A stretch of DNA of 64,000 nt from NCBI RefSeq assembly GCF_029027585.1, contig NZ_CP093397.1:682001-746000 (forward strand), read 5' to 3'. Both the position numbers and the translations under genes were made by a program. Shown here in pieces: positions 36,315 through 46,577 of the stretch. Source of the stretch: Sulfurimonas sp. GTDB taxonomy: Bacteria; Campylobacterota; Campylobacteria; Campylobacterales; Sulfurimonadaceae. The notes below the pieces were generated by a model that worked only from the letters and a program-made list of their open reading frames with translations, made no database searches and was not told where the DNA came from. Each line of letters starts with the position of its first letter. Position 1 is the first letter of the stretch.

Positions 36315-38204
36315 ATGAGCAAAGTTATAGGTATAGATTTAGGAACAACAAATTCGTGTGTAGCAGTTTATGAGGGTGGTGAAGCGAAAATCATCCCTAA
36401 TGCAGAAGGGAAAAATACAACTCCATCAGTAGTTGCTTTCACAGATAAAGGTGATGTTTTAGTTGGAGATCCAGCAAAGCGTCAAGCAATCACAAACCCT
36501 GAAAAAACAATCTCTTCTATTAAGAGAATTATGGGGCTTATGATGAATGAGGAACATGCTAAAGAAGCTCACGATAAAGTAACTTACAATATCGTAGATA
36601 AAGATGGTTCAGCTGCTGTTGATGTAGCAGGAAAAATCTACACACCTCAAGAAATTTCAGCTAAAATCCTTAGCAAACTTAAAGAGGATGCAGAAGCTTA
36701 TTTAGGTTCAACAGTAACAGATGCTGTTATTACAGTTCCAGCATACTTTAATGATGCACAAAGAAAAGCAACTAAAGATGCTGGTACTATCGCTGGGCTT
36801 AATGTTCTTAGAATTATTAATGAGCCAACTGCTTCTGCTTTAGCTTATGGTTTAGATAGTAAAAAAGAAGAAAATGTACTTGTTTATGACCTTGGTGGTG
36901 GAACATTTGATGTTACTGTTTTAGAGATATCTGATGGTACTTTTGAAGTTTTAGCAACTGATGGTAATGCATTTTTAGGTGGAGATGATTTTGATAACAA
37001 AATTGTTGATATGTTAAATGATGAGTTTAAAGCTTCTCATGGAATTGAACTTAAAAATGACAAGATGGCTCTTCAAAGATTAAAAGATGCTGCAGAAAAT
37101 GCTAAAAAAGAGTTAAGTTCAGCTACAGAAACTGAGATAAACTTACCATTTATCACGATGACAGAAGCTGGACCTCAGCATCTAGTTGTAAAACTTACTC
37201 GTGCTAAATTTGAAGGTATGATTTCTGATTTAGTTGAAGAAACTATTGATCACATTAAAGTAGCTATGGAAGAATCTGATTTAGATAACAATGAAATCAA
37301 AGAAATCATCATGGTTGGTGGTTCAACTCGTGTTCCAATGGCAACTGAAGCTGTAAGTAAATACTTTGGCGGTAAAGATGTAAATAAAGGTGTTAATCCT
37401 GATGAAGTTGTTGCCGCTGGTGCTGCTATTCAAGGTGGTGTTTTAAGAGGAGATGTTAAAGATGTTCTTCTTTTAGATGTTACTCCTTTATCTCTTGGAA
37501 TTGAAACTCTTGGTGGAGTTATGACTAAGATTATTGAAAAAGGAACTACGATTCCTGTTAAAAAATCTCAAGTTTTCTCAACTGCAGAAGATAATCAACC
37601 AGCTGTTTCTATATCTGTTGGTCAAGGGGAAAGAGAGTTTGCTAAAGATAACAAATCTCTTGGTCTTTTTGAGCTTGGAGATATTCCAGCAGCTCCAAGA
37701 GGTGTCCCTCAAATCGAAGTAACTTTTGATATAGACGCTAATGGTATCTTAACAGTTAGTTCAACTGATAAAGGAACTGGTAAATCTCAGTCAATCACGA
37801 TTTCTGGTTCTTCAGGACTTAGTGAAGAAGAGATTAACAAGATGGTTCAAGATGCAGAAGAGAATAAAGCTGCTGATGGAGAGAGAAAAGCAATGGTTGA
37901 TTTGAAAAATCAAGCAGATGCACTTATAGTTCAAACTGAAAAATCTGTTACAGAAATGGGCGATAAATTAGACGCAGAGGAAAAAACTAAAATTGAAACT
38001 GCAGTAACTGAGTTAAAAGAAGTTTTAAAAGATGAGTCTGCTACTAAAGAGCAAATCGAAGAAAAAGTGAAAACACTTACAGAAGCTTCTCATAAAATGG
38101 CTGAGCAAATGTACAAAGATAAAGAGCAAGGTGGTGAAAAAACTGCCCAAGATGAAGCTAAAAAGAAAAAAGACGAAGATGTTATAGACGCTGAGATAGA
38201 GTAG
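36315..38204 (+). CDS. dnaK: Chaperone DnaK (Hsp70)
   Basis: The 629-aa DnaK has the standard ATPase motifs [33 protein letters not shown] and MVGGSTRVP, the linker [18 protein letters not shown], and the peptide-binding and lid domains. The C-terminal end ([13 protein letters not shown]) is the conserved acidic tail. It refolds proteins together with DnaJ and GrpE. An AAAGGAAA ribosome-binding site is near the ATG. A hairpin array in the leader may set its level relative to grpE. Confidence 0.98.
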   Translation: MSKVIGIDLGTTNSCVAVYEGGEAKIIPNAEGKNTTPSVVAFTDKGDVLVGDPAKRQAITNPEKTISSIKRIMGLMMNEEHAKEAHDKVTYNIVDKDGSAAVDVAGKIYTPQEISAKILSKLKEDAEAYLGSTVTDAVITVPAYFNDAQRKATKDAGTIAGLNVLRIINEPTASALAYGLDSKKEENVLVYDLGGGTFDVTVLEISDGTFEVLATDGNAFLGGDDFDNKIVDMLNDEFKASHGIELKNDKMALQRLKDAAENAKKELSSATETEINLPFITMTEAGPQHLVVKLTRAKFEGMISDLVEETIDHIKVAMEESDLDNNEIKEIIMVGGSTRVPMATEAVSKYFGGKDVNKGVNPDEVVAAGAAIQGGVLRGDVKDVLLLDVTPLSLGIETLGGVMTKIIEKGTTIPVKKSQVFSTAEDNQPAVSISVGQGEREFAKDNKSLGLFELGDIPAAPRGVPQIEVTFDIDANGILTVSSTDKGTGKSQSITISGSSGLSEEEINKMVQDAEENKAADGERKAMVDLKNQADALIVQTEKSVTEMGDKLDAEEKTKIETAVTELKEVLKDESATKEQIEEKVKTLTEASHKMAEQMYKDKEQGGEKTAQDEAKKKKDEDVIDAEIE

Positions 38205-38216
38205 GGATTTCCCTCT

Positions 38217-38708
38217 CTATCTAAAGTCTTTCTTAGCTACAGCTAAAGCCTCATTAAAACGCATAATTTTACCGCCATATTTATCTTGAAACTTTTTAGC
38301 CATTTTTTTATCTAAAAAAGCGTACTTACTTATTTTACTCATAGTACCTCTCTTTTTACTTCCGACAACATAGTAAGCATCTCCAACATTAATAAATTTT
38401 AAAGTAGCTACATCAACTACTTGTGGATTTTTAAGAGTAACTTCCTCACCTAGATGTTCTTCTAAACAATGAATAGAGCAGTATTGAATAGGTTTGTTGT
38501 TATGTAACGCCTTATGCGATGTTTTATAAAACATAACTAAATTCATTCCACATCTATTGCACGAGTGTTTATTTTTACCACTTTGAACTAAAGTTGCATC
38601 TTGAGTATTTACCGATTGAAACATCCCTGATTTTACCTTTGGTTTATTATCGACACCACAAGCTACAAAAACTAAAGCCAAAACTACTAACATGTAAATT
38701 TTAAACAT
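38217..38708 (-). CDS. NosL-like lipoprotein
   Basis: The 163-aa lipoprotein has a lipobox (VFVAC, C17). The C-terminal part follows the NosL pattern: SCNRCGMNLVMFYKTSHKAL with C50, C53 and M55, then QYCSIHCLEEHL with C77 and C81, and later DAYYVVGSKKRGTM. NosL proteins bind Cu(I) and help mature nitrous oxide reductase, but there is no nos gene near, and relatives occur beside other respiratory genes. It may bind copper in the periplasm. Confidence 0.75.
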   Translation of the reverse strand: MFKIYMLVVLALVFVACGVDNKPKVKSGMFQSVNTQDATLVQSGKNKHSCNRCGMNLVMFYKTSHKALHNNKPIQYCSIHCLEEHLGEEVTLKNPQVVDVATLKFINVGDAYYVVGSKKRGTMSKISKYAFLDKKMAKKFQDKYGGKIMRFNEALAVAKKDFR

Positions 38709-38787
38709 TTTTTTCTCCTATTTTTATTTATATTATCCATAAAGTGTTACTAAAGTGTTAAAATACAAAAAAATTATGGAAAATATT

Positions 38788-39285
38788 ATGCGAAATAAAC
38801 TAACACACTATGCAAAAGAAATACTTACTTTTTCTTTATTTATGATAGTTTTGATGAACGCTATAAGTTTATATAAAAGTAGCGATTTAAACAAAGAAGC
38901 TTTGCAAAATATAAATGTAAAACTAATAGATGCCAAAGCATATACATTTGCAAAAGATAAACCTATTTTAATTCACTTTTGGGCTACTTGGTGTCCAATT
39001 TGTAAAATAGAATCAGGAAATATACAAACCATTTCTGAGAATTTTGAAGTTCTAAGCATCGCTGTTAGTTCTGGCGATAACAATGATTTGAGAAAGTATA
39101 TGTATGATAATAGCTTAGACTATAAAGTTTTAAATGACAATGATGGCTTTTTTGCAAAAGAGTTTAAAATAGCAGCTTATCCAACTACTTTTATATATGA
39201 TAAAAATAAAAACTTAGTTTTTAGTGAAGTTGGTTATACATCTACTTGGGGTTTATGGTTAAGAATGTTGTGGGCAGGACTATAA
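38788..39285 (+). CDS. Membrane-anchored thioredoxin-like oxidoreductase (TlpA/ScsD-like)
   Basis: The protein (165 aa from this start) has an N-terminal membrane anchor (about 11-28) and a periplasmic thioredoxin fold with the active site WATWCPIC (C69, C72), a cis-proline in AAYPTTFIYD, and a C-terminal GYTSTWGLWLRM that is typical of ScsD-type proteins. I chose the ATG at 38788 because GGAA lies a few bases upstream; the ATG at 38776 and GTG at 38755 have no ribosome-binding site. It is divergent from the NosL-like gene, and both may act in periplasmic metal or thiol handling. Confidence 0.82.
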   Translation: MRNKLTHYAKEILTFSLFMIVLMNAISLYKSSDLNKEALQNINVKLIDAKAYTFAKDKPILIHFWATWCPICKIESGNIQTISENFEVLSIAVSSGDNNDLRKYMYDNSLDYKVLNDNDGFFAKEFKIAAYPTTFIYDKNKNLVFSEVGYTSTWGLWLRMLWAGL

Positions 39286-39287
39286 CT

Positions 39288-39313
39288 AGTTCCATCTCGG
39301 GAGAGATGGAACT
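39288..39313. terminator. Bidirectional terminator hairpin
   Basis: An 11-bp perfect stem, AGTTCCATCTC with its complement and a GGGA loop, lies 2 bp after the thioredoxin-like gene and before the end of the opposing molybdoenzyme gene. There is no T-run on the plus side, so efficiency is uncertain. Confidence 0.7.
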
Positions 39314-39320
39314 TGATTGA

Positions 39321-39351
39321 GTCATTGCGAGGAGGTACGACGAAGCAATCT
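39321..39351. repeat. REP-like palindromic repeat
   Basis: The segment starts GTCATTGCGAGGAGG and ends CGAAGCAATCT, with ATTGC and GCAAT arms. Similar GTCATTGCGAG...GCAATC palindromes are scattered in many bacterial genomes as REP-type elements. It is more GC-rich than its surroundings. No other copy is evident in this window. Confidence 0.6.
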
Positions 39352-39359
39352 TATAAATA

Positions 39360-42300
39360 TTATTTTGAAATATTTACAGCGTATGCTTTATCCGAAAGTG
39401 GAACCCACGGACGCTTAATATGTTGAGGACGGCGTTTAACTGAGTTTTCATCTAAACCACGAGTTAAATCATCTCTCCAACCTTGATAAATTTTAAAGTT
39501 ATTTTCATAATTTACATAGATATCACCTATCTTATCCCCATCTTTTGCAGGTTCTAAGATAACTTTTTGATGCCAACAATGCATACCAGAAATTGGGTCT
39601 GGATGAGGGGCAGCAACAGCATTTTGCCATGAACCACTTAATCCATCCCACCAGATATTTCCACTATCACGATTATATTCAGCAAATCTCTCAGATGCAA
39701 AAGGTTTTATACCTTCAACATATTTAAGTTTACCCTCTTTACCATCCATTTGAAGCTCAGCAGTTGGAACACCAAAACTGTTAATTCCAGAACTACCTGT
39801 ATAATCTTCGATTTTTATTTGCGCACCATCTTTACCAACATTACTAGGAGAATGAGCCATAAATTTAGGGTCATTCATATTTCTTACAACTGGTTGTGAG
39901 TCAACTCTTCCATCTGTAACACCATTTGGTATAGTCACAGAGTTTATAAGTTTCCATCTACCACCATGATGTGAACAAGCTAAAGTTCCGGGTAAAACAC
40001 CTTCGGTAGGAACAGCCATCGCTACAAAATAACCAGATTCTAAACCTGTAACACTATCTGTAATTCTTACACGAATAGAATCTCCACGCTTAAAACCTTG
40101 TCTTGCAGCGTCTGGAGTTGAAATCCAAATCGGGTCATGATTTTGTGAGATTTCCATTAGATGCTTAGAGTTAGCAGAACGAGTATGAATATTATACGGC
40201 AAGCGGAAAACTGTATTTAATGCATAAGAATTTTTCTCTGTCATAAAAGAATGGTCAACATGAGATACAATATGTACCATCTCTTTTTTCTCTTTTGGAG
40301 TTCTTGGATAAAATGGAATTGCATATTCTGGCCATTTCCAATCATCTGCTAACCACTCACAAAAGAAGTCAAGTTTTTTATCTAAAGTTGCAAAACCTTC
40401 AACCATTTTGCCATCTACTTCAATAGCAATAGGTTTCATACCATTTTTATATTTTGTATCACTTTTATGGTCTTTCACATATATAACACCTGTTTTTCTA
40501 TCAATAGTTAAATCTCTCTTATCATATTTATGACCATGAGAAATCAATGTTCTTCCATCATACTTTACAGGTTTTTCTTGAGCAGAATAGATGTTATTTT
40601 CTTCCATCCAAGCACCATGATCACGCATATATGCATAAACAGGAAACTCTTCATTTTTATATCTTGAGTCTGAAGTTGCAGTCGCTTTAAGGTTTGGTAA
40701 ATTATCACCAAATGCCGCGTCATACCACTCAGCAATAGTAACTGGAGTTCCAGGAGTTTTCTTAGACTCCCACATTGAACGAATTGATTTTGTTTTTGCG
40801 TCGTCAATAAAGATTTTTCCATCTGGGTCAATATAATTAACACACATATCAAACCAAAACTCATTTTCTTCCCAAACCTCACCAAGACCTGCTTTTATGT
40901 GCGCTTCTAATGTAGCTCTTGCAGGATTTTTAGGTTTCCAGCCAGATTTTTCTAGTGCAACTCTCATTACAGGCTGACGAAATGATGTCCATCTTGCTGG
41001 CATCGTTGCTTCAGAATGTTGGTCATGTCGCTCTCCAGCTAAACCAACTGGCAAGATGTAATCAACATACCAGTTTGTTTCAGACCAAACAGGAGATAAG
41101 TTAAATGTTAACTCCATTTTTTTCTCATCTTTAATAGTTTCAATCCATCTAAAACCATCTGGATTAATCCAAACAGGGTTATACATACGAGGAATCCAAA
41201 CTGAAAGTTTAGTAGGAACAGTTAATCCTTTTGCTTTCCATTTTTCTTGCCACTGTGTATCTGCAAGTAAGTGAGGAAGTAAAAATGACATCTCATAAGT
41301 TGAAAGAGGCCACTCTGGTGGGAAAGAAAGCTCATTATAAACATCAACTTTAGGAATATTTGAACCGCGTTTTCCTTGACCAACTGTTGCACTTCCACCT
41401 TTTCCTGCAACTGAGATAACATGGAAGTGATGGAAAAATGTTCCACCTTCAGGACCAATAGCACCACGAAGCGCAATAGGTAAAAAACCAGTTCTACCAC
41501 TCATCCAACCACCACGATTACCAGCAGCAGAAGCTCTCCAAAAGTATGAAGAAACTGATGTACCAGCCCAGATGAACATATCATATAACTCTTCTAGTTT
41601 ATGTGAAGGAACTCTAGTTTCTTTTGCAACCATTTCTAATGTATATGGAGTATAAAGTTCTTGTAAAGTATCTAAAAATGTATCAAACTCTACTTTTGTA
41701 GGTGCTTTAGCAATATACCCTTTTTCAACCATAAAGTCTAAATATTTTTTATTACTTAAAAATACTTCCCAATTCATCCATTTTTTTACAAAATCTCTAT
41801 CTACTTTACCTTCGTTTAAAATTCTTTGCGTTAAGTAAAGATAGATTAAAGGTTCACTACCAGGCCATGGAGCTATCCATAAGTCAGCCATACCAGCAGA
41901 GTTAGAAAGTCTAGGGTCCATAACTACAAGCTTAGCACCTTTTTTTCTAGCATCTGCAATAAATGAAGCTGATTGTTGAAAGTAGTGTCCTGCATCTGCC
42001 GCGTGAGATGAGTTAAGAAAAATTAACTTTGCATTTGCCCAATCTGGGGAACTTCTATCATCATTTGCCCAGTGAATTGTCGGTGTACGACCACCAGAAG
42101 AACAGATATTTGTATGAGAATTAAAAGCATCACAGCCAAGTGTATGCCAAACCTTACCTGTAAAACCGTTTTCATTTGGACGACCAACATGAAACATTAC
42201 AGTTTTTTTAGATAACTCATCACCTTTAGCTAATGTATCACCCATCTTTTTACCGATAGTAGTCATTGCTTCATCCCAAGTCGTACGAACCCATTTACCT

Positions 42301-42797
42301 TCACCACGAGCAGAACCAGCCGCTCTTTTTAGTGGAAAAGCTATTCTATCGGGATCATACATTTGACTTTGAGTTGCGTAACCTTTTGCACAGTTTCTAC
42401 CACGAGAAGCTGGATGCAAAGGATTTCCCATATACTTTTTAACTGTAAATGTTTTTTTATCTATCCAAGCAGTTAAACCACAAGAAGCCTCACAGTTTGA
42501 ACATGCTGTTGGAATAATCATATAATCATTTACTTCTATACCGTCTGGGTTAGATTCGCTTCTTACACCCTTACGATCTATTCCACCTCTTTTCCAATCA
42601 TCTCCATCTAACTCTTTAAAGTCAGCCCACTCTTCCATCGGAGGATAAAAAGATAATGAGTCTGGAGTATTTGTAAATTTGCTATCAGTTATAGACTCTG
42701 CAAGAGCATCTGTCGTAAACACCCCTTTAGCAATAGCAGCACCAGCAACACTAAATGCAGCACCTTTTAAAAATGTTCTTCTACTTTGTAAATACAT
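39360..42797 (-). CDS. Molybdopterin oxidoreductase catalytic subunit (Psr/Ttr/Soe-like)
   Basis: The 1145-aa protein has a twin-arginine signal (SRRTFLKGAAF), so the enzyme faces the periplasm. A [4Fe-4S] site is formed by C99, C102, C106 and C136, followed by the DMSO-reductase-family core. The likely molybdenum ligand is C232 in NSHTNICSSGGR. It is larger than polysulfide or thiosulfate reductase catalytic subunits (about 750-800 aa) and closer to tetrathionate-reductase or SoeA-type subunits. It is third in the operon after the Fe-S and NrfD-type subunits. It could reduce or oxidise an inorganic sulfur compound, but the substrate cannot be fixed from sequence. Confidence 0.88.
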   Translation of the reverse strand: MYLQSRRTFLKGAAFSVAGAAIAKGVFTTDALAESITDSKFTNTPDSLSFYPPMEEWADFKELDGDDWKRGGIDRKGVRSESNPDGIEVNDYMIIPTACSNCEASCGLTAWIDKKTFTVKKYMGNPLHPASRGRNCAKGYATQSQMYDPDRIAFPLKRAAGSARGEGKWVRTTWDEAMTTIGKKMGDTLAKGDELSKKTVMFHVGRPNENGFTGKVWHTLGCDAFNSHTNICSSGGRTPTIHWANDDRSSPDWANAKLIFLNSSHAADAGHYFQQSASFIADARKKGAKLVVMDPRLSNSAGMADLWIAPWPGSEPLIYLYLTQRILNEGKVDRDFVKKWMNWEVFLSNKKYLDFMVEKGYIAKAPTKVEFDTFLDTLQELYTPYTLEMVAKETRVPSHKLEELYDMFIWAGTSVSSYFWRASAAGNRGGWMSGRTGFLPIALRGAIGPEGGTFFHHFHVISVAGKGGSATVGQGKRGSNIPKVDVYNELSFPPEWPLSTYEMSFLLPHLLADTQWQEKWKAKGLTVPTKLSVWIPRMYNPVWINPDGFRWIETIKDEKKMELTFNLSPVWSETNWYVDYILPVGLAGERHDQHSEATMPARWTSFRQPVMRVALEKSGWKPKNPARATLEAHIKAGLGEVWEENEFWFDMCVNYIDPDGKIFIDDAKTKSIRSMWESKKTPGTPVTIAEWYDAAFGDNLPNLKATATSDSRYKNEEFPVYAYMRDHGAWMEENNIYSAQEKPVKYDGRTLISHGHKYDKRDLTIDRKTGVIYVKDHKSDTKYKNGMKPIAIEVDGKMVEGFATLDKKLDFFCEWLADDWKWPEYAIPFYPRTPKEKKEMVHIVSHVDHSFMTEKNSYALNTVFRLPYNIHTRSANSKHLMEISQNHDPIWISTPDAARQGFKRGDSIRVRITDSVTGLESGYFVAMAVPTEGVLPGTLACSHHGGRWKLINSVTIPNGVTDGRVDSQPVVRNMNDPKFMAHSPSNVGKDGAQIKIEDYTGSSGINSFGVPTAELQMDGKEGKLKYVEGIKPFASERFAEYNRDSGNIWWDGLSGSWQNAVAAPHPDPISGMHCWHQKVILEPAKDGDKIGDIYVNYENNFKIYQGWRDDLTRGLDENSVKRRPQHIKRPWVPLSDKAYAVNISK

Positions 42798-42807
42798 CTA
42801 TTTCTCC

Positions 42808-43713
42808 CTAACTCATTGGTAATAACTGTGGTATTGTAAGCCAAACATGTTTAACTAACCACAGACCTATCAGCGCAAAAATCGCTGCAAGTTTTAAAAT
42901 ATTTTCGCTTTTTGAAGCTCTACTTAACATTATTAATAACATTGGTAACAGGTAAGCTATCCACTGACCTAACCAGAACATTACAGTATAAGGTCCATCA
43001 CCTTTTATATACTCTAGAACTGCTGCTACTTCTTCTGCTTTCATCGGTCCAAACACATACTCTGACATATACATGATAAAAGACATCAATGCACTTAAAC
43101 CAAGAACAACCGCTAAAGAACTTTTAGCTTCATAGTTTAGTTTATTTCCACCTAGTAAAATCATAAATGCTGAACCTGAAAGAAGTGCTGCAAAAATCAT
43201 TTGAGCTGATTCTGTTGGCATCTGCCATAGTTCTCTTGCTGTACATTGTGACATAAGTCCCGCTGTATAAAGTGTTACAGGAATCGCAAGTAATACAACC
43301 CAAGTTAAAACTTTATCAAATCTTGCATCGTTTTTTTGTACATAACTTACATATGCTAGTAAAAATAACAAGCCTACAAAAGCAGTCGCCATCCATGCAC
43401 CAACGGTAATAGCTGAACTCCAACTAGGATAGAAAAATATATGCCACATTCTAAATGGCTGATGTAAATCTGCCAATGTGAAAAGTAAAAAGATATGAAT
43501 AAAAATTATCGAAACCACAGTAGTTGGAAATTTGAGTCCAACAGCTTGATTTGGATACTTTTTAACAAGCATAAATAACATAAAAATCACACCAGTACCG
43601 ATACTTTTTGCCCACATATTAACTGTTACAAGCCAAGGCCATACTATACCTGGGATTGCTATATCTAAAGTTACCACAGCATTTGTTGCTGCTAATATTT
43701 CATGTGTTGCCAT
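42808..43713 (-). CDS. NrfD/PsrC-type membrane subunit
   Basis: The 301-aa protein is strongly hydrophobic with about eight membrane segments. FTLADLHQPFRMWHIFFYPSWSS and MSQCTARELWQMPTESAQ are typical of the NrfD/PsrC family, which exchanges electrons with quinones and anchors the molybdoenzyme to the membrane. It is the second gene of the operon: its start overlaps the stop of the Fe-S subunit by one base and the catalytic subunit follows 10 bp later. Confidence 0.92.
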   Translation of the reverse strand: MATHEILAATNAVVTLDIAIPGIVWPWLVTVNMWAKSIGTGVIFMLFMLVKKYPNQAVGLKFPTTVVSIIFIHIFLLFTLADLHQPFRMWHIFFYPSWSSAITVGAWMATAFVGLLFLLAYVSYVQKNDARFDKVLTWVVLLAIPVTLYTAGLMSQCTARELWQMPTESAQMIFAALLSGSAFMILLGGNKLNYEAKSSLAVVLGLSALMSFIMYMSEYVFGPMKAEEVAAVLEYIKGDGPYTVMFWLGQWIAYLLPMLLIMLSRASKSENILKLAAIFALIGLWLVKHVWLTIPQLLPMS

Positions 43714-44351
43714 TAGTGGTGTCCTCCTACTGGAAGTGTTGTTATTTTACCAAAGAGTGAATAACCTTCTTCTCTTCTAGATGCGAGAGGATTAAGATTT
43801 ACATTACCTGCATTTGTATAGAAGTGATGAGGGTTTGTCCCTTTTTCTGGCTTACGAACTTGAACATTACTCTGATTAACTTGAATATATTTAGATATAT
43901 TTGAAGCTGGATCATCTAAGTCACCAAAAATATTTGCTTGAACAGGACATGCGACAACACATGCTGGCATCATTGATGAAGCAACACGATGGGCACAATA
44001 AGTACACTTATCAGCAGTTTGCGTTTGTGGGTCTATATAGATTGCTCCATAAGGACAAGCCATAACACAGCCTGCACAGCCAATACAGCGCTCTTTATCA
44101 ATGTTTACAATTCCATTATCTAAATAATGCAGTGCCGATACTGGACAAATTCTCTCACAAGGAGCATTTTCACAGTGATTACATCTAAGGGGTGTAAATG
44201 TTCTTCTTGTATCTGGGAAAGTTCCAACATCTACATACTTAACACGAAGCCTCCATGTACTAAGTGGAACTTCATTTTCCACTTTACATGCGATTTCACA
44301 ACCTTTACATCCCATACAAAGATGTAGGTCGACGAGGAAACCTAATTGCAT
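43713..44351 (-). CDS. Ferredoxin-type electron-transfer subunit (PsrB/DmsB-like)
   Basis: The 212-aa protein has four cysteine groups for [4Fe-4S] clusters: CMGCKGCEIAC, CNHCENAPCERIC, CIGCAGCVMAC, and CTYCAHR with PACVVAC. This is the usual wire between the catalytic and membrane subunits. No signal peptide is needed because it is exported with the catalytic partner. It is the first gene of the operon, and about 270 bp of AT-rich sequence upstream separates it from the divergent signalling genes. Confidence 0.94.
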   Translation of the reverse strand: MQLGFLVDLHLCMGCKGCEIACKVENEVPLSTWRLRVKYVDVGTFPDTRRTFTPLRCNHCENAPCERICPVSALHYLDNGIVNIDKERCIGCAGCVMACPYGAIYIDPQTQTADKCTYCAHRVASSMMPACVVACPVQANIFGDLDDPASNISKYIQVNQSNVQVRKPEKGTNPHHFYTNAGNVNLNPLASRREEGYSLFGKITTLPVGGHH

Positions 44352-44622
44352 ATATTCTCCTTATTTATTATCTTATATTATATGTATTAAAAGAAGCACT
44401 TATTATAAGTAAAATAGACCTCTCATTCATAAAAATAATATCCAAAATAAGCTTAAATCTATTCTTAAAAAGTGATAAAATTTTGATAAAATTTTGTTTT
44501 GAGTAATTTTCGAGTTTATCTTAAAAAAATAAGAACCCTTATAAAATTATTTTATTTAATGAACCTAAACTTGAACATTTAGTTTAATAAATTTATAATA
44601 GTTATTGCTATATCATATTGGT

Positions 44623-46008
44623 ATGTCTATAAAAAATAACATTTTAATAGTTGATGATAATGTTAAAAATATTCAATTAGCTGCAAATGTACTAAAATCT
44701 ACATCTCTTTACAATATCTTTTTTGCGACAAGTGGAAAACATGCCATTGAGCAACTAAAACTCCGTGAATATTCTCTAATTTTACTAGACATAAATATGC
44801 CTATTTTAGATGGATATGAAACAGCTACAATAATAAAAGAAGATAAAAAAACAAAAGAGATTCCTATAATATTTTTAAGTACAAATGCTAATAAAGAAAG
44901 CATAAGAAAAGGTTTTGAGTATGGTGGAGAAGACTATATAACAAAACCTTTTGATGAACAGGAACTTCTTCATCGTGTTAAAACTCATGTCACTCTCTTT
45001 AATACAAAAAAAGAACTGCAACACGAAGTAAATGAAACTAAAATACTGCTACAACAGTATAAATTTGCAGTAGATGCTAGTACCTCTGTGTCAAAAGCAG
45101 ACCTTAATGGAAATATAACTTATGTAAATGATAGATTTTGTGAACTTACTAAATACTCAAGAGAAGAGATGCTAGGGAAGAACCATTCTATCTTCAGAAG
45201 CCCTGATGTAGGAAATGAAATATATAAAGATTTGTGGAATACAATAAAAAATAAAAATATTTGGACTGGTTTAGTTAAAAATGTTGCTAAAGATGGAAGT
45301 TATTATTATTTTGAAGCAACGATAATTCCTATACTTAACTACAATAATGATATAACTGAATACATAAGCATAAGAACTGATATAAGTAAAGAGATAGAAT
45401 TAAAAAATGACATCATTGCTACTCAAGAAGAAGTTTTACACACACTAGGTGAACTTGGAGAATGGCGTTCTAAAGAAACTGGTGACCATGTAAACAGAGT
45501 TTCACTTTTTTCTGAAATACTTGCAAAAGCTTATGGTTGTAACGAAGAGGATACAGCACTTTTAAAGATGGCATCTCCTATGCATGATATTGGGAAAGTT
45601 ATTATTCCTGACTCTATACTTTTAAAACCTGCCAAATTGACAGATGAAGAGATGCAAGTTATGAAAAATCACACAACTTTTGGTTGGGAAATTTTTAGTA
45701 AATCTACACATGAACTTTTACAAACAGCAGCACTCATCTCTTATGAACATCATGAAAAATGGGACGGTTCAGGTTATCCAAGAGGAATTAGTGGTACTGA
45801 TATTCATATATTTGGAAGAATAACGGCGATAGCAGATGTTTTTGATGCACTTAGCCATGATAGAGTTTATAAAAAAGCTTGGAGTATTGAGGAAACGATA
45901 AATTTTATAAAAGAGCAAAGTTCAAAAGCTTTTGAGCCAAAACTTGTAAATCTACTTTTAGAAAATATAGATAAAATACTAAAAATAAAAAATAAATACA
46001 AAAAATAA
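44623..46008 (+). CDS. Response regulator with PAS and HD-GYP domains
   Basis: The protein (461 aa from this start) has a receiver domain (about 1-125) with VDDN, the phosphorylation site in LLDINMPILDG and a conserved Lys in ITKPFD. A PAS domain follows (about 145-265; NGNITYVNDRFCELT), then HD-GYP with HDIGKVIIPD, HHEKWDGSGYP and ADVFDAL, so it is a phosphorylation-controlled cyclic-di-GMP phosphodiesterase. The ATG at 44623 starts just before the receiver; a TTG 18 bp earlier is less likely. Its stop overlaps the SCO gene start by one base. Confidence 0.92.
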   Translation: MSIKNNILIVDDNVKNIQLAANVLKSTSLYNIFFATSGKHAIEQLKLREYSLILLDINMPILDGYETATIIKEDKKTKEIPIIFLSTNANKESIRKGFEYGGEDYITKPFDEQELLHRVKTHVTLFNTKKELQHEVNETKILLQQYKFAVDASTSVSKADLNGNITYVNDRFCELTKYSREEMLGKNHSIFRSPDVGNEIYKDLWNTIKNKNIWTGLVKNVAKDGSYYYFEATIIPILNYNNDITEYISIRTDISKEIELKNDIIATQEEVLHTLGELGEWRSKETGDHVNRVSLFSEILAKAYGCNEEDTALLKMASPMHDIGKVIIPDSILLKPAKLTDEEMQVMKNHTTFGWEIFSKSTHELLQTAALISYEHHEKWDGSGYPRGISGTDIHIFGRITAIADVFDALSHDRVYKKAWSIEETINFIKEQSSKAFEPKLVNLLLENIDKILKIKNKYKK

Positions 46009-46577
46009 TGCAAAAAAAAATCTATGCTGTTTTGATAATAGGTTTTGTAGTTGCTATATCTATATCTGTTATGATTATACCAATATTTTTTACAAAAGGA
46101 ATCTCTAGAACCAAACTAAACAAAGAATTTACGCTACCTATGATTCTTAGTGACGAGCAAGATATTGAGTTAGTATTTTTTGGCTACTCTGGTTGTACAG
46201 ATATATGCATGCCAAAACTTTTTGACATACAAAAACTCTACGATACTTTAGAAAAAAACATAAAACAAAAAGTTGGTGTTATTTTTGTTGATATATCTAT
46301 GCCAAAAGATGAGGAACTACCTCAAAGATTTGCTGAATTTTTTAATATAGAATTTAAAGGCATCTACTTAAATCAAACTATTCTAAGAGATTATACAAAA
46401 GTTTTTAATGTTTACTTTTCACAAAGCTTACTAGAAAATACAGAGTACGACCATACAACAAATCTATACCTAGTTAAAAAAAGTAAAGGCAAAAAAGAGA
46501 TAAGATATATTTATAATGCTTATCCTTACGACATCAAACAAATTAAACAAGATATAAAGGAGTTAAGATATGAGTGA
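46008..46577 (+). CDS. SCO1/SenC-like thioredoxin-fold protein
   Basis: The 189-aa protein has a membrane anchor at about 7-28 and a periplasmic SCO-like domain with the metal or redox site CTDIC (C63, C67) and H149 in [14 protein letters not shown] proteins deliver copper to cytochrome oxidase or act as thiol reductases. It overlaps the genes on both sides (1 bp and 8 bp), so it is encoded inside a signalling operon rather than next to an oxidase, which suggests a sensing or thiol-signal role. Confidence 0.85.
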   Translation: MQKKIYAVLIIGFVVAISISVMIIPIFFTKGISRTKLNKEFTLPMILSDEQDIELVFFGYSGCTDICMPKLFDIQKLYDTLEKNIKQKVGVIFVDISMPKDEELPQRFAEFFNIEFKGIYLNQTILRDYTKVFNVYFSQSLLENTEYDHTTNLYLVKKSKGKKEIRYIYNAYPYDIKQIKQDIKELRYE

